From Rhodospirillaceae bacterium (lineage in GTDB: Bacteria; Pseudomonadota; Alphaproteobacteria; GCA-2731375): 33,319 nucleotides of DNA. Positions 15,630 through 24,185 of the stretch are shown here, in pieces. The first letter of the stretch is position 1, and every line of letters begins with the position of its first letter. The translations under genes were made by a program, and so were the position numbers. The stretch lies in NCBI GenBank assembly GCA_018660265.1, contig JABJKS010000117.1, positions 1-33,319 of the forward strand, written 5' to 3'. Under the pieces are notes generated by a model. That model did no database searches and was not told where the DNA came from. It was given only the letters and a program-made list of their open reading frames with translations.

Positions 15630-17384
15630 TTGTTTTCCCGCACCACCTCTCACACCAAAACGTTCGGGGCGGTACTGACGGCAGCGGCGTTGGCGGTCTC
15701 GCTTTTATCGGGCTGTGCCAATTCCGCCATGGAACCTGGTGTGACCGACAATTCGGCGGCGGCTATGGCAACGCCGGATCCCTCTCCCCTTGGCCACTTC
15801 CTGTCGGGGCGGGTGGCCCGCGATAAGAAAGATTCCCGTCGCGCCGCGACCTATTACGACGTCGCCCTGGCCGCCGATCCTGACAATCAATCCCTTTTGC
15901 ACCAGACCATGGTGTTGATGTTGATGGAAGGGCGCATGGCCCGCGCCATCGAGTTGGCGGAACGCCGGATCGGTCGCCAAAAGGACGCCGCCTTCGCACG
16001 TTTGATTTTGTCGGCACAGGCAATTCATTTGGGCGATTTAGCCTCGGCACGGACGCATTTGCTGGCCTCCAACCGGGAAAGTTATATGTCTCTGTTGCAG
16101 CCCATGATCATGGCTTGGGTTGAGGCCGGCAACAACGAATATGAAGCGGCGATGGAAACTCTGGAAGGCTTGAAAAAGCGCAAGGCCTTTGCCCCCTTTC
16201 GCACCTATCATATGGCTTTGATCAGCGATTTTGCCAGCCATGACGAGGCCGCTGCAGCGGCCTATGAGGCGGCGCTGAAAAATGACGCCCGCCGGGTTAC
16301 CAGGGTCACCTTGAATTACGGCGGTTTTTTAGCGCGCCGTGGTGACCGGGAACAGGCATTGGCGCTGTATGATAAATTCCTCAAGCGCCTTCCCAGCAAC
16401 CCGGTGATCGGCTGGGCCAAAGAGCAATTACAGGCCGGCGAAGATCTATTGCCGCCCATGGCCAGCGTCGCGGACGGTGTGGCCGAGGCTTTGCTGTCAA
16501 CGGGCTTTGCCATCGCCAATGCGCGGAACGGCAACCAGGCCCGCATCTACGCCAATCTGGCACTGTATTTGCGTCCTGGTCTCGACTCCGCCCTCATGCT
16601 ACGCGCCGAAATTCTGGAAAATGTAAATCGGTTTGAGGACGCCATCGCCGTTTATAAACGTATTCCAGACGGCTCCCCCTTCCATTGGAATGCGCGCATC
16701 CGTACGGCGGCGAATATGAATAGCCTGAACAGGATTGATGAGACCGTCAGCCTGTTGCAAAGCATGGCGAAAGAACGGCCCAAAGACACCTCAGCCCTGA
16801 TAACGACGGCGCGAATTCTGCGTTTCGAAGAACGCTTCGAAGAAGCCATTGCTGCATATGACGAAGTTATTAAACGCATCGGTACGTTAAGTGCTCGCCA
16901 CTGGACCTTGCTGTATGAGCGCGGCATAGCGTTGGAGCGATCAAAACAATGGGGCAGGGCCGAGGCTGATTTTCTAAAGGCTTTGTCGTTTCGTCCCGAA
17001 GAGGCCAGCGTGCTGAATTATCTGGGCTATTCCTGGATCGATCAGGGTATCAATCTTGTCCGGGCTCGTGAAATGATCGAAAAGGCGGTTTCGAAACGGC
17101 CCAACGACGGCTATGTGGTGGATAGTCTGGGTTGGGTGTTTTATCGATTAGGCCGGTATGAGGAAGCGGTCAAGCATCTGGAACGTGCCGTTGAATTGCG
17201 GCCGCAGGACCCCATCATTAATGATCATCTGGGCGATGCTTATTGGCGGGCCGGGCGAAAACTGGAAGCGGGCTTTCAATGGAACCATGCAATCGACCTT
17301 GGCGCGGAGAAGAAAAGCATACCCGCCATTCAAGAGAAACAAGCGAATGGGCTTGGTCCGGCCAAACCCTTAGGACAGCAATAG
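15630..17384 (+). CDS. TPR-repeat outer-envelope lipoprotein
   Basis: The protein has a lipoprotein signal: a basic start, a hydrophobic stretch, then SLLSGC with the lipobox Cys near residue 29. After it come many tetratricopeptide repeats over about residues 60-560, clearest in the C-terminal third (GWVFYRLGRYEEAVKHLERAV and LGDAYWRAGRKLEAG). TPR lipoproteins act as scaffolds; no partner is evident. I choose the TTG at 15630, one base after the ETF-QO stop, giving 584 residues. The open frame runs further upstream inside ETF-QO, and the next ATG (15729) lies past the lipobox. No close ribosome site is seen, so translation may depend on ribosomes finishing ETF-QO. The order ETF-QO, TPR, ispE recurs in alphaproteobacteria. 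Confidence 0.88.
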   Translation: MFSRTTSHTKTFGAVLTAAALAVSLLSGCANSAMEPGVTDNSAAAMATPDPSPLGHFLSGRVARDKKDSRRAATYYDVALAADPDNQSLLHQTMVLMLMEGRMARAIELAERRIGRQKDAAFARLILSAQAIHLGDLASARTHLLASNRESYMSLLQPMIMAWVEAGNNEYEAAMETLEGLKKRKAFAPFRTYHMALISDFASHDEAAAAAYEAALKNDARRVTRVTLNYGGFLARRGDREQALALYDKFLKRLPSNPVIGWAKEQLQAGEDLLPPMASVADGVAEALLSTGFAIANARNGNQARIYANLALYLRPGLDSALMLRAEILENVNRFEDAIAVYKRIPDGSPFHWNARIRTAANMNSLNRIDETVSLLQSMAKERPKDTSALITTARILRFEERFEEAIAAYDEVIKRIGTLSARHWTLLYERGIALERSKQWGRAEADFLKALSFRPEEASVLNYLGYSWIDQGINLVRAREMIEKAVSKRPNDGYVVDSLGWVFYRLGRYEEAVKHLERAVELRPQDPIINDHLGDAYWRAGRKLEAGFQWNHAIDLGAEKKSIPAIQEKQANGLGPAKPLGQQ

Positions 17385-17471
17385 GATCAGAAGCCTGGCC
17401 AACCGTTGGCTTAAAAAACGCAAAAGGTGACTGAGTAGAAGGCAGTCGAGGCAAGGACCGGTTCATTAGCT

Positions 17472-17486
17472 GGAGCGGAAAATATC
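17472..17486 (+). promoter_or_regulatory. Ribosome binding site and putative ATC start of ispE
   Basis: GGAG at 17472-17475 is followed by eight bases and an in-frame ATC at 17484. It is the only Shine-Dalgarno-like site placed to start the IspE reading frame ahead of its conserved N-terminal motif. Initiation at ATC is inferred from position only. Confidence 0.45.
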
Positions 17487-18359
17487 AAAGCGAATAATCC
17501 TGAACAGTGGCTGGCGCGGGCCAAGCTCAATCTTTATCTGCACGTAACCGGCAGGCAGGCCGATGGCTATCATTGCCTGGATAGTCTGGTCGTCTTTGCT
17601 GACATCGGTGACAAGATCACGGTCACGGCGAGCGATAATCTGGCCCTGGATATAACCGGGCCTTTTGCCCGACATCTACCCGCAGACGAAAGCAATTTAG
17701 CCTGGCAGGCGGCAGCGGCATTGGCGCGGGCGGCCGGACGCCCACCCCAGGCGCGGATCACGCTGCATAAATCATTGCCCATCGCGGCGGGGATTGGTGG
17801 CGGCTCTGCCGATGCCGCGGCGACTTTGTTGGCGTTGCGAGCCTTGTGGAAGTTGCCTATCGATGACGACGCGCTGGCGACCCTGGCCGCACCCCTTGGC
17901 GCAGACATCCCTGTATGCCTGCGTACAGTTCCCAGTATCATTACCGGCATCGGCCATGATGTGGGGGAAGTTGGCATCCTGCCATCCTTCGCGGTTTTAT
18001 TGGTCAACCCAGCCCAGCCATTGTCGACGGCCGCTGTCTTCAAAAATATGCACAGGCCATTTTCTGACAATCAACCTATGCATGAATTTCCATCGCAACG
18101 GGATGATTTTATTCAAGCCCTGGCCCGTCAACGCAATGATCTTGAAGTCCCCGCCCGTGCGTTGTGCCCGGTGTTGGATGAAGTCTTGGCTGCGTTGTCG
18201 GCCCTGCCCCAGTGCCGCCTGGCGCGCATGTCGGGATCAGGCGCAACCTGTTTCGGATTGTTTGACGTGCTGGCCGAGGCAGAGGCAGCAGCGGCGCTGC
18301 TATCCGGAAACCACCAGGATTGGTGGGTACGGGCAGCTTCAATAGAAGGAGCGGGATAG
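17484..18359 (+). CDS. ispE: 4-diphosphocytidyl-2-C-methyl-D-erythritol kinase IspE, non-canonical start
   Basis: IspE phosphorylates CDP-methylerythritol with ATP, a step of the MEP isoprenoid pathway. ARAKLNLYLHVTGRQADGYH is the diagnostic N-terminus. PIAAGIGGGSADAAA near residue 99 is the GHMP-kinase ATP loop, and MSGSGATCFGLF near the end is the third motif. The frame is open from a TAG at 17436 but holds no ATG, GTG or TTG until 17721, which would delete 79 residues including the substrate-binding start. The best start is ATC at 17484, with GGAG (17472-17475) eight bases before it, giving 291 residues against 283 in E. coli. CTG at 17511 is the alternative. The stop overlaps the next gene's GTG by one base. 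Confidence 0.9.
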   Translation: MKANNPEQWLARAKLNLYLHVTGRQADGYHCLDSLVVFADIGDKITVTASDNLALDITGPFARHLPADESNLAWQAAAALARAAGRPPQARITLHKSLPIAAGIGGGSADAAATLLALRALWKLPIDDDALATLAAPLGADIPVCLRTVPSIITGIGHDVGEVGILPSFAVLLVNPAQPLSTAAVFKNMHRPFSDNQPMHEFPSQRDDFIQALARQRNDLEVPARALCPVLDEVLAALSALPQCRLARMSGSGATCFGLFDVLAEAEAAAALLSGNHQDWWVRAASIEGAG

Positions 18360-19228
18360 TGGACCGGGCGCATTGGGGTAACGGTCGGATTTTTTGTTTT
18401 GCGCGGACAATGGGGCTGCTTTTGGTAAGCGGGTTGTTTCTGGGCGCCTGCGAAAGTGAAACCTGGAACCGCAGCGAACTGCTGAACCCAGCCGCGCTGA
18501 CCGAGACCAACAGCGATATCGCGCGAACTTTTGACCTCGCCACCATCGTGCTGCCGCGGTCCAAAGGACAGGAGCCACTGGTCGGGAAACTGTCCGACAA
18601 AGCGGTGCAGGAACATCTGGACGGTTTGTTACCTGGGCGACGTTATCCGACAGTCCTTTATATGCATGGCTGTACCGGGTTGGGTCGGCTAACGCCATTG
18701 TTGGCATTTGCCAAGGCGGGCTTTGTCGTTTTTGCACCGAATAGCTTTGCCAGACGTTTTCGCCCTCTGCAATGCCGCCCATCGGAACAGACGGGCGGGG
18801 AGAATATTTTCGTCTTTGACTTTCGCCTGGTGGAAATCAGCTATGCCCTCCAACGCATGGCGCAACTGTCCTGGATCAACAACCGTCGTTTATTTTTGGT
18901 CGGCACATCAGAGGGCGGGGTCGCGGCAGCTCTATATCGGGGTGAGGAATTCAACGCCCGCATTATCAGCCAATGGACCTGTCACGGTGCGCCGTTCATC
19001 CACGGTTTAGCGGCACCTGAGGGGGAGCCGGTACTGGCTATCGTGCGCAGCGATGATCCTTGGTACCAACCTGATCGCACGTCGGGGCAACTAGGTGATT
19101 GCAGTAAATTCTTCAAAACACCGACGCGTTCGAAATCTTTGATAATAGATGGCGGTGGTGCAGCGCACGATATTTGGGGCCACGCCGGTGCCATGGATGC
19201 GGCTTTGGAATTTCTAGGCAAGTATTGA
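18359..19228 (+). CDS. Dienelactone-hydrolase-like alpha/beta-hydrolase lipoprotein
   Basis: The 289-residue protein starts at GTG 18359, with AAGGAG seven bases ahead, overlapping the ispE stop by one base. The leader ends LFLGAC, a lipobox with the Cys near residue 28, so the protein is probably anchored in the envelope. YMHGCTGLG provides the oxyanion region, GTSEGG is the GxSxG nucleophile elbow, and HDIWGHAG near the C-terminus likely holds the catalytic His. The family hydrolyses esters or lactones; the substrate is unknown. It is the last gene of the ETF-QO group and converges on the DUF3108 gene with a gap of only 7 bp. Confidence 0.85.
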   Translation: MDRAHWGNGRIFCFARTMGLLLVSGLFLGACESETWNRSELLNPAALTETNSDIARTFDLATIVLPRSKGQEPLVGKLSDKAVQEHLDGLLPGRRYPTVLYMHGCTGLGRLTPLLAFAKAGFVVFAPNSFARRFRPLQCRPSEQTGGENIFVFDFRLVEISYALQRMAQLSWINNRRLFLVGTSEGGVAAALYRGEEFNARIISQWTCHGAPFIHGLAAPEGEPVLAIVRSDDPWYQPDRTSGQLGDCSKFFKTPTRSKSLIIDGGGAAHDIWGHAGAMDAALEFLGKY

Positions 19229-19235
19229 TGCCTGT

Positions 19236-20183
19236 CTATTTTTGGTCATCACGAGGTCTGTCATACAGCTTATCAGTGGGTGCTGCGGATGCCGCGCTTT
19301 TCGGACCTTCCCCAGGCGGATATATTCGACCGCCAACAGCAACCAGGCGCGCCACCATGGCACCCATCCCTGCATCAGCCTCCAGACGCAAAGGCAAAGC
19401 CGGTAAATCGGCCCGTATTTTGGCCAACCAAATATCCGTCCATTCAGGACGCACGAAACGAGGCAGCCATTTTCTCTTGGAGGCACCGGCGAGTATATTT
19501 TGTCTGATACGACAGATTTGCACCAATCCGGGAGGTGCCGAAAACAGCTGTGCTTTATCTTTCAATGTGCCCGCATCAACGTTGCCAATGGACTGAAATC
19601 GAAAGTTATAACGACGGCGTCCATCGAACACCTTGGCTATTCCATCACAAGAACCCGTAGCCTCATTGCGCAATAACGCCTCATACATGGCGCTGATGGG
19701 GTCCATGGTACCAGGCAGAAGGTTGCTGGGGACAGCTTCGCGCTCATCCTCAACTGCGCCCGGTCTGGCAACGAAACGTACAATATTTCCACTATCGCCC
19801 TGCGTTCCGTACTCAATTTGTACGGAACGATCTTTCCCCGCCCATTGTCCAGTTGTGTTGTAGGTGGTTGGATAAGCTTTCTCTGCTACGAATCGACCCA
19901 TAACCTCGTTCCGACGCCGCAATTCAATAAGGTAGTCCAACACCCCATGAGTGCTTGATATTGTTGTAATGTGATAGTGGCCGTCAGTAATCTTGGCGCT
20001 CAGATCAACTGTCCCCGATAGAAAGCCGCCCAAAAAAATATCGTAAGACAACGCCACGCCATGATCTCTTGTTTGCGCCGCAGCCCCGGATATCATGTCC
20101 CCGGCCAGCGCCTGGACGGAAAATCCTAATAGCAGCAAACACTTAAGCGTCGGAAAATTTGGCTTTGGCCGTTCAGTCGTCAT
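19236..20183 (-). CDS. Exported DUF3108 family protein
   Basis: A 315-residue protein with a basic start, a hydrophobic leader and a likely signal peptidase site near AAAQT at about residue 37. The mature part shows LSYDIFLGGFLSGTVDL, a later GVLDYL, then VPSNLLPGTMDPISAMYEALL and VFDGRRRYNFRF, the pattern of alphaproteobacterial DUF3108 proteins. They are thought to be periplasmic or outer-membrane-associated beta-rich proteins of unknown function. The C-terminal ~35 residues are rich in Pro, Ala and charged residues. It is somewhat more AT-rich than the ispE group and is transcribed from the AT-rich region at 20184-20621. The end is 7 bp from the convergent hydrolase gene. Confidence 0.8.
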   Translation of the reverse strand: MTTERPKPNFPTLKCLLLLGFSVQALAGDMISGAAAQTRDHGVALSYDIFLGGFLSGTVDLSAKITDGHYHITTISSTHGVLDYLIELRRRNEVMGRFVAEKAYPTTYNTTGQWAGKDRSVQIEYGTQGDSGNIVRFVARPGAVEDEREAVPSNLLPGTMDPISAMYEALLRNEATGSCDGIAKVFDGRRRYNFRFQSIGNVDAGTLKDKAQLFSAPPGLVQICRIRQNILAGASKRKWLPRFVRPEWTDIWLAKIRADLPALPLRLEADAGMGAMVARLVAVGGRIYPPGEGPKSAASAAPTDKLYDRPRDDQK

Positions 20184-20621
20184 AAATCAATTATCGAAAA
20201 TCTCGATTCCCCGTAGCATTCATCTGACAATATAAGCAATTTCATTAACCTTTTCCCTCTACAAGAATGACAATACGGTATTGCTGTTTTTGGCTAGGTA
20301 ACCTGCCTGTTGTATTGTTGCCACAATATGTGATTTTCTTGCCTCGATTGTGGAAATGCACTTGCGAAAAACCAGGAATATCCGTAGGTTGCTGGCGTTT
20401 GTTGAAAGCAAAATTTATTTTTGCGACATAGTTTCTAACTTTTGCTTGCATCAAATTACTTGTATCGAAAGAATGCAAGAATGGCTTTATGATTTGTGAG
20501 GGTCAGACATACTGTATTCGCGTCCGAGATTAGTTTTTGAAGACGCGATGGATAGCAGTTGTCGGGCATCAGTTAAATCGTTAAAATTTTTTGAAGTGTT
20601 TCAATTTGGAGGTCCTCGGCA
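20184..20621. other. AT-rich 438-bp intergenic region with small palindromes, no convincing gene
   Basis: This is the upstream region for two divergent genes: DUF3108 (minus) and the small secreted protein (plus). It holds several short inverted repeats: ATCGA-N5-TCGAT at 20193-20207, CAATAC-G-GTATTG at 20271-20283, TATTGT-TGCC-ACAATA at 20313-20328 and CTTGCAT-N21-ATGCAAG at 20445-20479. A 77-codon minus-strand frame at 20245-20478 has no recognisable features or ribosome site. Operators or a small RNA are possible. Confidence 0.5.
20559..20587 (+). promoter_or_regulatory. Sigma-70-type promoter for the small secreted protein gene
   Basis: TTGTCG at 20559-20564 and TAAAAT at 20582-20587 are separated by exactly 17 bases. 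Transcription would begin near 20594, leaving a short leader that contains the GGAGG site at 20608-20612 before the ATG at 20622. The call is by motif and spacing only. Confidence 0.5.
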
Positions 20622-20918
20622 ATGGTCGTTAAAAAGACACTGACTGCATTTAGCTTGGCAATCGCTTTGGCGGCAGCGCCAACCTATGCCTATGCGCAGT
20701 CGCAAGCTGCTAAAACTGGTAGCGGCACACAAACTGGCGTAACCGCGGGCCAGAGTGGAGAAGGCGGCGGAGCTGCCGGCTTGAGCGCCGGCGCGATTGC
20801 TGCCGGTGTAGCAGTTGCCGCAGCGATTGCGATTGCAGTTGCCGCAGCTTCAAGCGACAATAACAACACCAGCACAGATACATCCAGCAGCACGTCGACC
20901 TCCACCGCGACAAACTAA
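20622..20918 (+). CDS. Small secreted protein with Ala/Gly-rich hydrophobic segment and Ser/Thr/Asn tail
   Basis: The 98-residue protein has a clear signal peptide (KK, hydrophobic core, cleavage about AYA-Q at 25). A Gly/Ser/Thr linker follows, then one Ala/Gly/Ile-rich hydrophobic segment at about 51-77, and an all-polar tail of Ser, Thr, Asn and Asp. There is no enzyme motif. The architecture resembles small exopolysaccharide-linked proteins such as GfcA and YjbE of E. coli, which also end in Thr/Ser-rich tails. That is likeness of layout, not shown homology. GGAGG nine bases before the ATG, a good promoter and a strong terminator argue for a real, monocistronic, perhaps highly expressed gene. 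The tail could be a glycosylation substrate. Confidence 0.8.
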   Translation: MVVKKTLTAFSLAIALAAAPTYAYAQSQAAKTGSGTQTGVTAGQSGEGGGAAGLSAGAIAAGVAVAAAIAIAVAAASSDNNNTSTDTSSSTSTSTATN

Positions 20919-21225
20919 CGTTGCCGGTCGAAAAACGCTGAAGATTTCAGTGATAGGCAGCCTGCTATTTAGCGGGCTGCCTTTCGCTGTTTTATTTCGT
21001 ATCGTCTATCCTGGCGACAGATTTTCCAAACGCCATCTGCATCCGGCCTAATGTATATTCCATATCGATACTATTTCGTTTTGGGTCCGGCGATTGCCCC
21101 GCCAAGGCATGTTTCTTTTAAACATGCCCAGGGCGATGGGACGCTTAAGAATCGAGCAATTAGGCCAATCGCTTAGATCGCGCCGATTGGGCGACGGGGG
21201 CGATTCCAATTAATCGAAAATTGCC
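20919..21225. other. 307-bp region with terminator and two further hairpins, no gene
   Basis: After the terminator at 20955-20998 this region holds two more stems. GGCATGTTT-CTTTT-AAACATGCC (21106-21128) is a perfect 9-bp stem. CCAATCG (21165-21171) pairs with CGATTGG (21184-21190). Either could end the APH-kinase transcript coming from the right, although neither has a T-run on that strand. No coding frame is convincing. Confidence 0.5.
20955..20998 (+). terminator. Rho-independent terminator of the small secreted protein gene
   Basis: AGGCAGCC (20955-20962) pairs perfectly with GGCTGCCT (20975-20982), with a partly pairing loop. It is followed by a T-rich stretch ending near TTTTATTT. It lies 37 bp after the stop codon, the classical layout. 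Confidence 0.8.
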
Positions 21226-22272
21226 CTAATTTCGTATGTTGGCCACGGCTTCGCTTGAAAGATCCAAAGCCTTGCCAATCCGCATACGCAGATTGTCAAG
21301 GTCTGCACCCACCGCGCTTTTTTTACCGGCGCAGTAGCGGGCATAGACCCCATGCACAATGCAGGCCGTCTTCCACCAATTGAAGCCAACATAATATTCC
21401 AGCATTGAAAGATCGCGACCGGATCGCGCCGCATAGCGGGCGGCCAGTTCAGCCTTCATCGGAAATCCAGGCAAATTGGTTGGTGCCTCATGGCGCCAAT
21501 CACCCGGATCGGCCCATTGGTTCAAGGCATAAGCCAGATCTGCCAGGGGATCGCCAAGTGTCGATATCTCCCAATCCACCACGGCTGTAACATGGCCGCC
21601 CGATCCAATCAGGCAATTGTGCAGGCCATAGTCCCCATGCACCACCCGCGCCGGTCCCTGGTCTGGGATATTCCGGCTGAAATAATCTTGCAACTCATGG
21701 GCCCGTGGATCGTCATATTCGGCGTCATCAATGGACGAGGTCCAGGAACGGAACCACGTGCGCAACTGGCGGCCCACATAGTCCTCTTTCTTGCCCAGAT
21801 CACCCAGGCCGATGTCATCCGGATCAAGAGAATGGAGATCCGCCAGTACATCGATAAATGATCGCGCCATTGTTTGGCGATTTTCCATTGGCACCACGGC
21901 CTCGGTATCAGCGGTACTGTACAGCGGGCGACCGTCGATCAAACCCATGACATAGAACCAGGCACCGGTAACCTTCGGGTCCTCACAGAAGCCCATGGCG
22001 GGTGCCACAGGCACCGGTGTAGGCCCCAGACAGGATATAAGGGCCCATTCCCGGCCCATGTCGTGGGCCTTTGGCAGCAGCACGCCTTGCGGCGGGCGGC
22101 GGATAACGGCGGCGCGGCCTTGCGTATCGTCAATACGATAGGTGAGGTTCGAGTGCCCGCCCTGCAGGCGAGTCCACTTAAAAGGCGGTGTCAGGTCGCT
22201 GACATTGCCGGCGATCCATGCCTCAACGGCGGGGACATCATAGCCTTCCGGTTCGGTAGTTTGCGGATCCAT
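21226..22272 (-). CDS. APH-family phosphotransferase (ACAD10/11 N-domain-like)
   Basis: The 348-residue protein has the aminoglycoside-phosphotransferase-like kinase fold: LQGGHSNLTYRI is the nucleotide loop, VVHGDYGLHNCLI the catalytic HGD motif, and VVDWEISTLGDPLADLAY the metal-binding DxE/D motif. The last two are typical of the branch related to the kinase domain of ACAD10/11, which phosphorylates 4-hydroxy-acyl groups in fatty-acid breakdown, rather than drug-resistance enzymes. In bacteria it often sits with acyl-CoA genes, as upstream here. The exact substrate is unknown. GGAG lies nine bases before the ATG. It follows recQ by 14 bp and is probably the last gene of the run that starts at 27998. 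Confidence 0.9.
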   Translation of the reverse strand: MDPQTTEPEGYDVPAVEAWIAGNVSDLTPPFKWTRLQGGHSNLTYRIDDTQGRAAVIRRPPQGVLLPKAHDMGREWALISCLGPTPVPVAPAMGFCEDPKVTGAWFYVMGLIDGRPLYSTADTEAVVPMENRQTMARSFIDVLADLHSLDPDDIGLGDLGKKEDYVGRQLRTWFRSWTSSIDDAEYDDPRAHELQDYFSRNIPDQGPARVVHGDYGLHNCLIGSGGHVTAVVDWEISTLGDPLADLAYALNQWADPGDWRHEAPTNLPGFPMKAELAARYAARSGRDLSMLEYYVGFNWWKTACIVHGVYARYCAGKKSAVGADLDNLRMRIGKALDLSSEAVANIRN

Positions 22273-22286
22273 TGTTGATGTCTCCC

Positions 22287-24185
22287 CTATTGATTATGTT
22301 CGGAAATCACGACCATGAATTGGGCTGCGAATTTTTTCAATTTGGCCTGGCCAACACCGTGGATATTCGCGAATTCCGCCACCGATGTAGGCCTTTGCTG
22401 TGCCATATCGGCCAGGGAACGATCGGAAAAAACCACATATGCCGGCACATTGCGCGCCTTAGACAAGGTAGAGCGTAAGGCCTTCAGCGCACCCAATAGA
22501 TCCAGATCCCGTTCCGAGAGGTTCTGTTCCTCGCCCGCTGCTGGGTTTGCCGTTTTGGTCGCGCGCCGCGCGTTACCCTTGGCCTTCGCTTGGGGCGTCG
22601 CGTCCGGGCGATAGGGGAAGGTTTCCTCATCCCGCAAAATGGCCTGGCCCCGCAAAGCAATGGCCATGCCGCCATAGCCTTCCACATCCAGCTCCAAATA
22701 CCCCCCCGCCACCAATTGCCGCAAGATCGATTGCCATTCCGGCTTGCCACGGCCCTTACCCGAACCATGGCTGTCGAGGCGGTTGTGATTGAACTTGCGA
22801 ACCTTTTCATTATTGGCCCCGCACAGCACGTCGACAATATGAGACGCGCCGAACCTTTGCCCCGTATCGCGCACCGCCGCCAGGGCCAAGAGGGCCAGAT
22901 GGGTACCATCCACTGCCGGAGTGGTATCGAGGCAGAGATCGCAATTACCGCAGGCTGCCTTGTCCTCGCTGAAGTAGGCCAGCAAAGTCTGTCGGCGACA
23001 TTGGGGCGCCTCGCAATAGGCCAACAGGGCGTCCAGGCGTTTATGTTCCTGGCGGCGGCGGTCTTCACCACCCCCCTCCTGTTCGATAAATTGCCGGCGC
23101 ATACGAATATCGCCCAGACCGTACAGCATCAAGGCCTGGGCTGGACTGCCATCCCGGCCCGCGCGGCCAAACTCCTGATAATAGGCCTCCATACTGCCGG
23201 GCAGATCCGTGTGCAGAACATACCGCACATCCGGTTTGTCGATACCCATGCCGAACGCAATGGTCGCCACCATGACGATACCGTCCTCACGCATAAAGCG
23301 GTCCTGGTTACCGTCCCGTTGCCATTTTTCCATGCCCGCATGATAGGGCAGGGCTGAAATACCATTAGCCTGCAGCAGGGCGGCGGTTTCATCAGTCTTT
23401 TTGCGGGAGAGGCAATAGACGATGCCGCTTTCTCCCTGATGCTTGTCGACAAAGTCCAAAGTCTGTTGCTTCCAATCCGCCTTGAAGGTCACGGCCAGTT
23501 GGATATTCGGGCGGTCAAAGCCCTGCACGAAAATCTTCGCATCCGGGCCGAATAGCCTCCCGGCAATATCCCGGCGGGTCACTTCGTCCGCCGTGGCGGT
23601 CAGGGCGACCATGGGAATGCCTGGAAATAAGTCTCGTAGACGTGACAGATCGCTGTATTCGGGCCGAAAGGCCGGGCCCCATTGGGAAATACAATGGGCT
23701 TCATCCACCGCGATCAGACTGATGGGCAGTTGCGCGAGGGCGGTGAGCATACGGTCCGTCATCAGGCGTTCGGGGGAGAGATACAATATAGAGACATCGC
23801 CGGTGGCAACCCGACGCCAGATCTCCACATTCTCCCCACGGTCTTTTGCGGAATTGATGGTTTCCGCCCTAACGCCTGCTAACTGCAATGCAGAAACCTG
23901 ATCCTGCATGAGGGCCAACAGGGGTGAGACGACAATGGTCAATCCGCCCAGGGCCAGGGCCGGCACCTGAAAGCACAGCGATTTGCCGGCACCCGTGGGC
24001 ATGACAGCCAATGTGCAATCGCCTGCCAAAAGGGTATCGATAATCTCTGCCTGGCCGGGGCGAAAGCCGGAGAAGCCAAAAACATCGGCCAGGATGCGGT
24101 GCTTTTCATCCAATGTATCTTCTGCGGCATCATTTGGGGTTTGATCAGGGTTGGAAAGGGCCATATTCATATCAACTTGCCCCAT
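22287..24185 (-). CDS. recQ: ATP-dependent DNA helicase RecQ
   Basis: RecQ unwinds DNA 3' to 5' in recombination and fork repair. FRPGQAEII is the motif 0 region, MPTGAGKS near 63-70 is Walker A, VDEAHCISQWG is motif II with the RecQ aromatic-loop start, and QEFGRAGRDG is motif VI. The zinc site follows (CEAPQCRR, then CGNCDLC), then the winged helix. A C-terminal HRDC domain fills the last ~80 residues. The total, about 632 residues, is slightly more than E. coli RecQ. The start is uncertain: GTG 24188, ATG 24185 and ATG 24170 are all in frame and lie within or next to the end of the dehydratase gene (stop at 24172), so translation is probably coupled. Confidence 0.96.
   Translation of the reverse strand: MGQVDMNMALSNPDQTPNDAAEDTLDEKHRILADVFGFSGFRPGQAEIIDTLLAGDCTLAVMPTGAGKSLCFQVPALALGGLTIVVSPLLALMQDQVSALQLAGVRAETINSAKDRGENVEIWRRVATGDVSILYLSPERLMTDRMLTALAQLPISLIAVDEAHCISQWGPAFRPEYSDLSRLRDLFPGIPMVALTATADEVTRRDIAGRLFGPDAKIFVQGFDRPNIQLAVTFKADWKQQTLDFVDKHQGESGIVYCLSRKKTDETAALLQANGISALPYHAGMEKWQRDGNQDRFMREDGIVMVATIAFGMGIDKPDVRYVLHTDLPGSMEAYYQEFGRAGRDGSPAQALMLYGLGDIRMRRQFIEQEGGGEDRRRQEHKRLDALLAYCEAPQCRRQTLLAYFSEDKAACGNCDLCLDTTPAVDGTHLALLALAAVRDTGQRFGASHIVDVLCGANNEKVRKFNHNRLDSHGSGKGRGKPEWQSILRQLVAGGYLELDVEGYGGMAIALRGQAILRDEETFPYRPDATPQAKAKGNARRATKTANPAAGEEQNLSERDLDLLGALKALRSTLSKARNVPAYVVFSDRSLADMAQQRPTSVAEFANIHGVGQAKLKKFAAQFMVVISEHNQ

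Noticed and set aside
17721-18359. IspE starting at the TTG at 17721 (212 residues)
   Set aside because: It would lack the conserved N-terminal substrate-binding segment that is clearly encoded in frame upstream; the TTG falls in the middle of the domain.
20245-20478. 77-codon minus-strand frame in the AT-rich gap
   Set aside because: No ribosome site, no recognisable domain, composition like intergenic DNA. Kept only as part of the gap description.
21106-21128. Perfect 9-bp stem as a second rho-independent terminator
   Set aside because: Strong stem but no T-run on either strand, so it is listed only in the description of the intergenic region.
21226-22272. Aminoglycoside resistance kinase
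   Set aside because: The motifs fit the ACAD10/11-like branch of the APH superfamily and the neighbours are acyl-CoA genes; nothing supports drug resistance.
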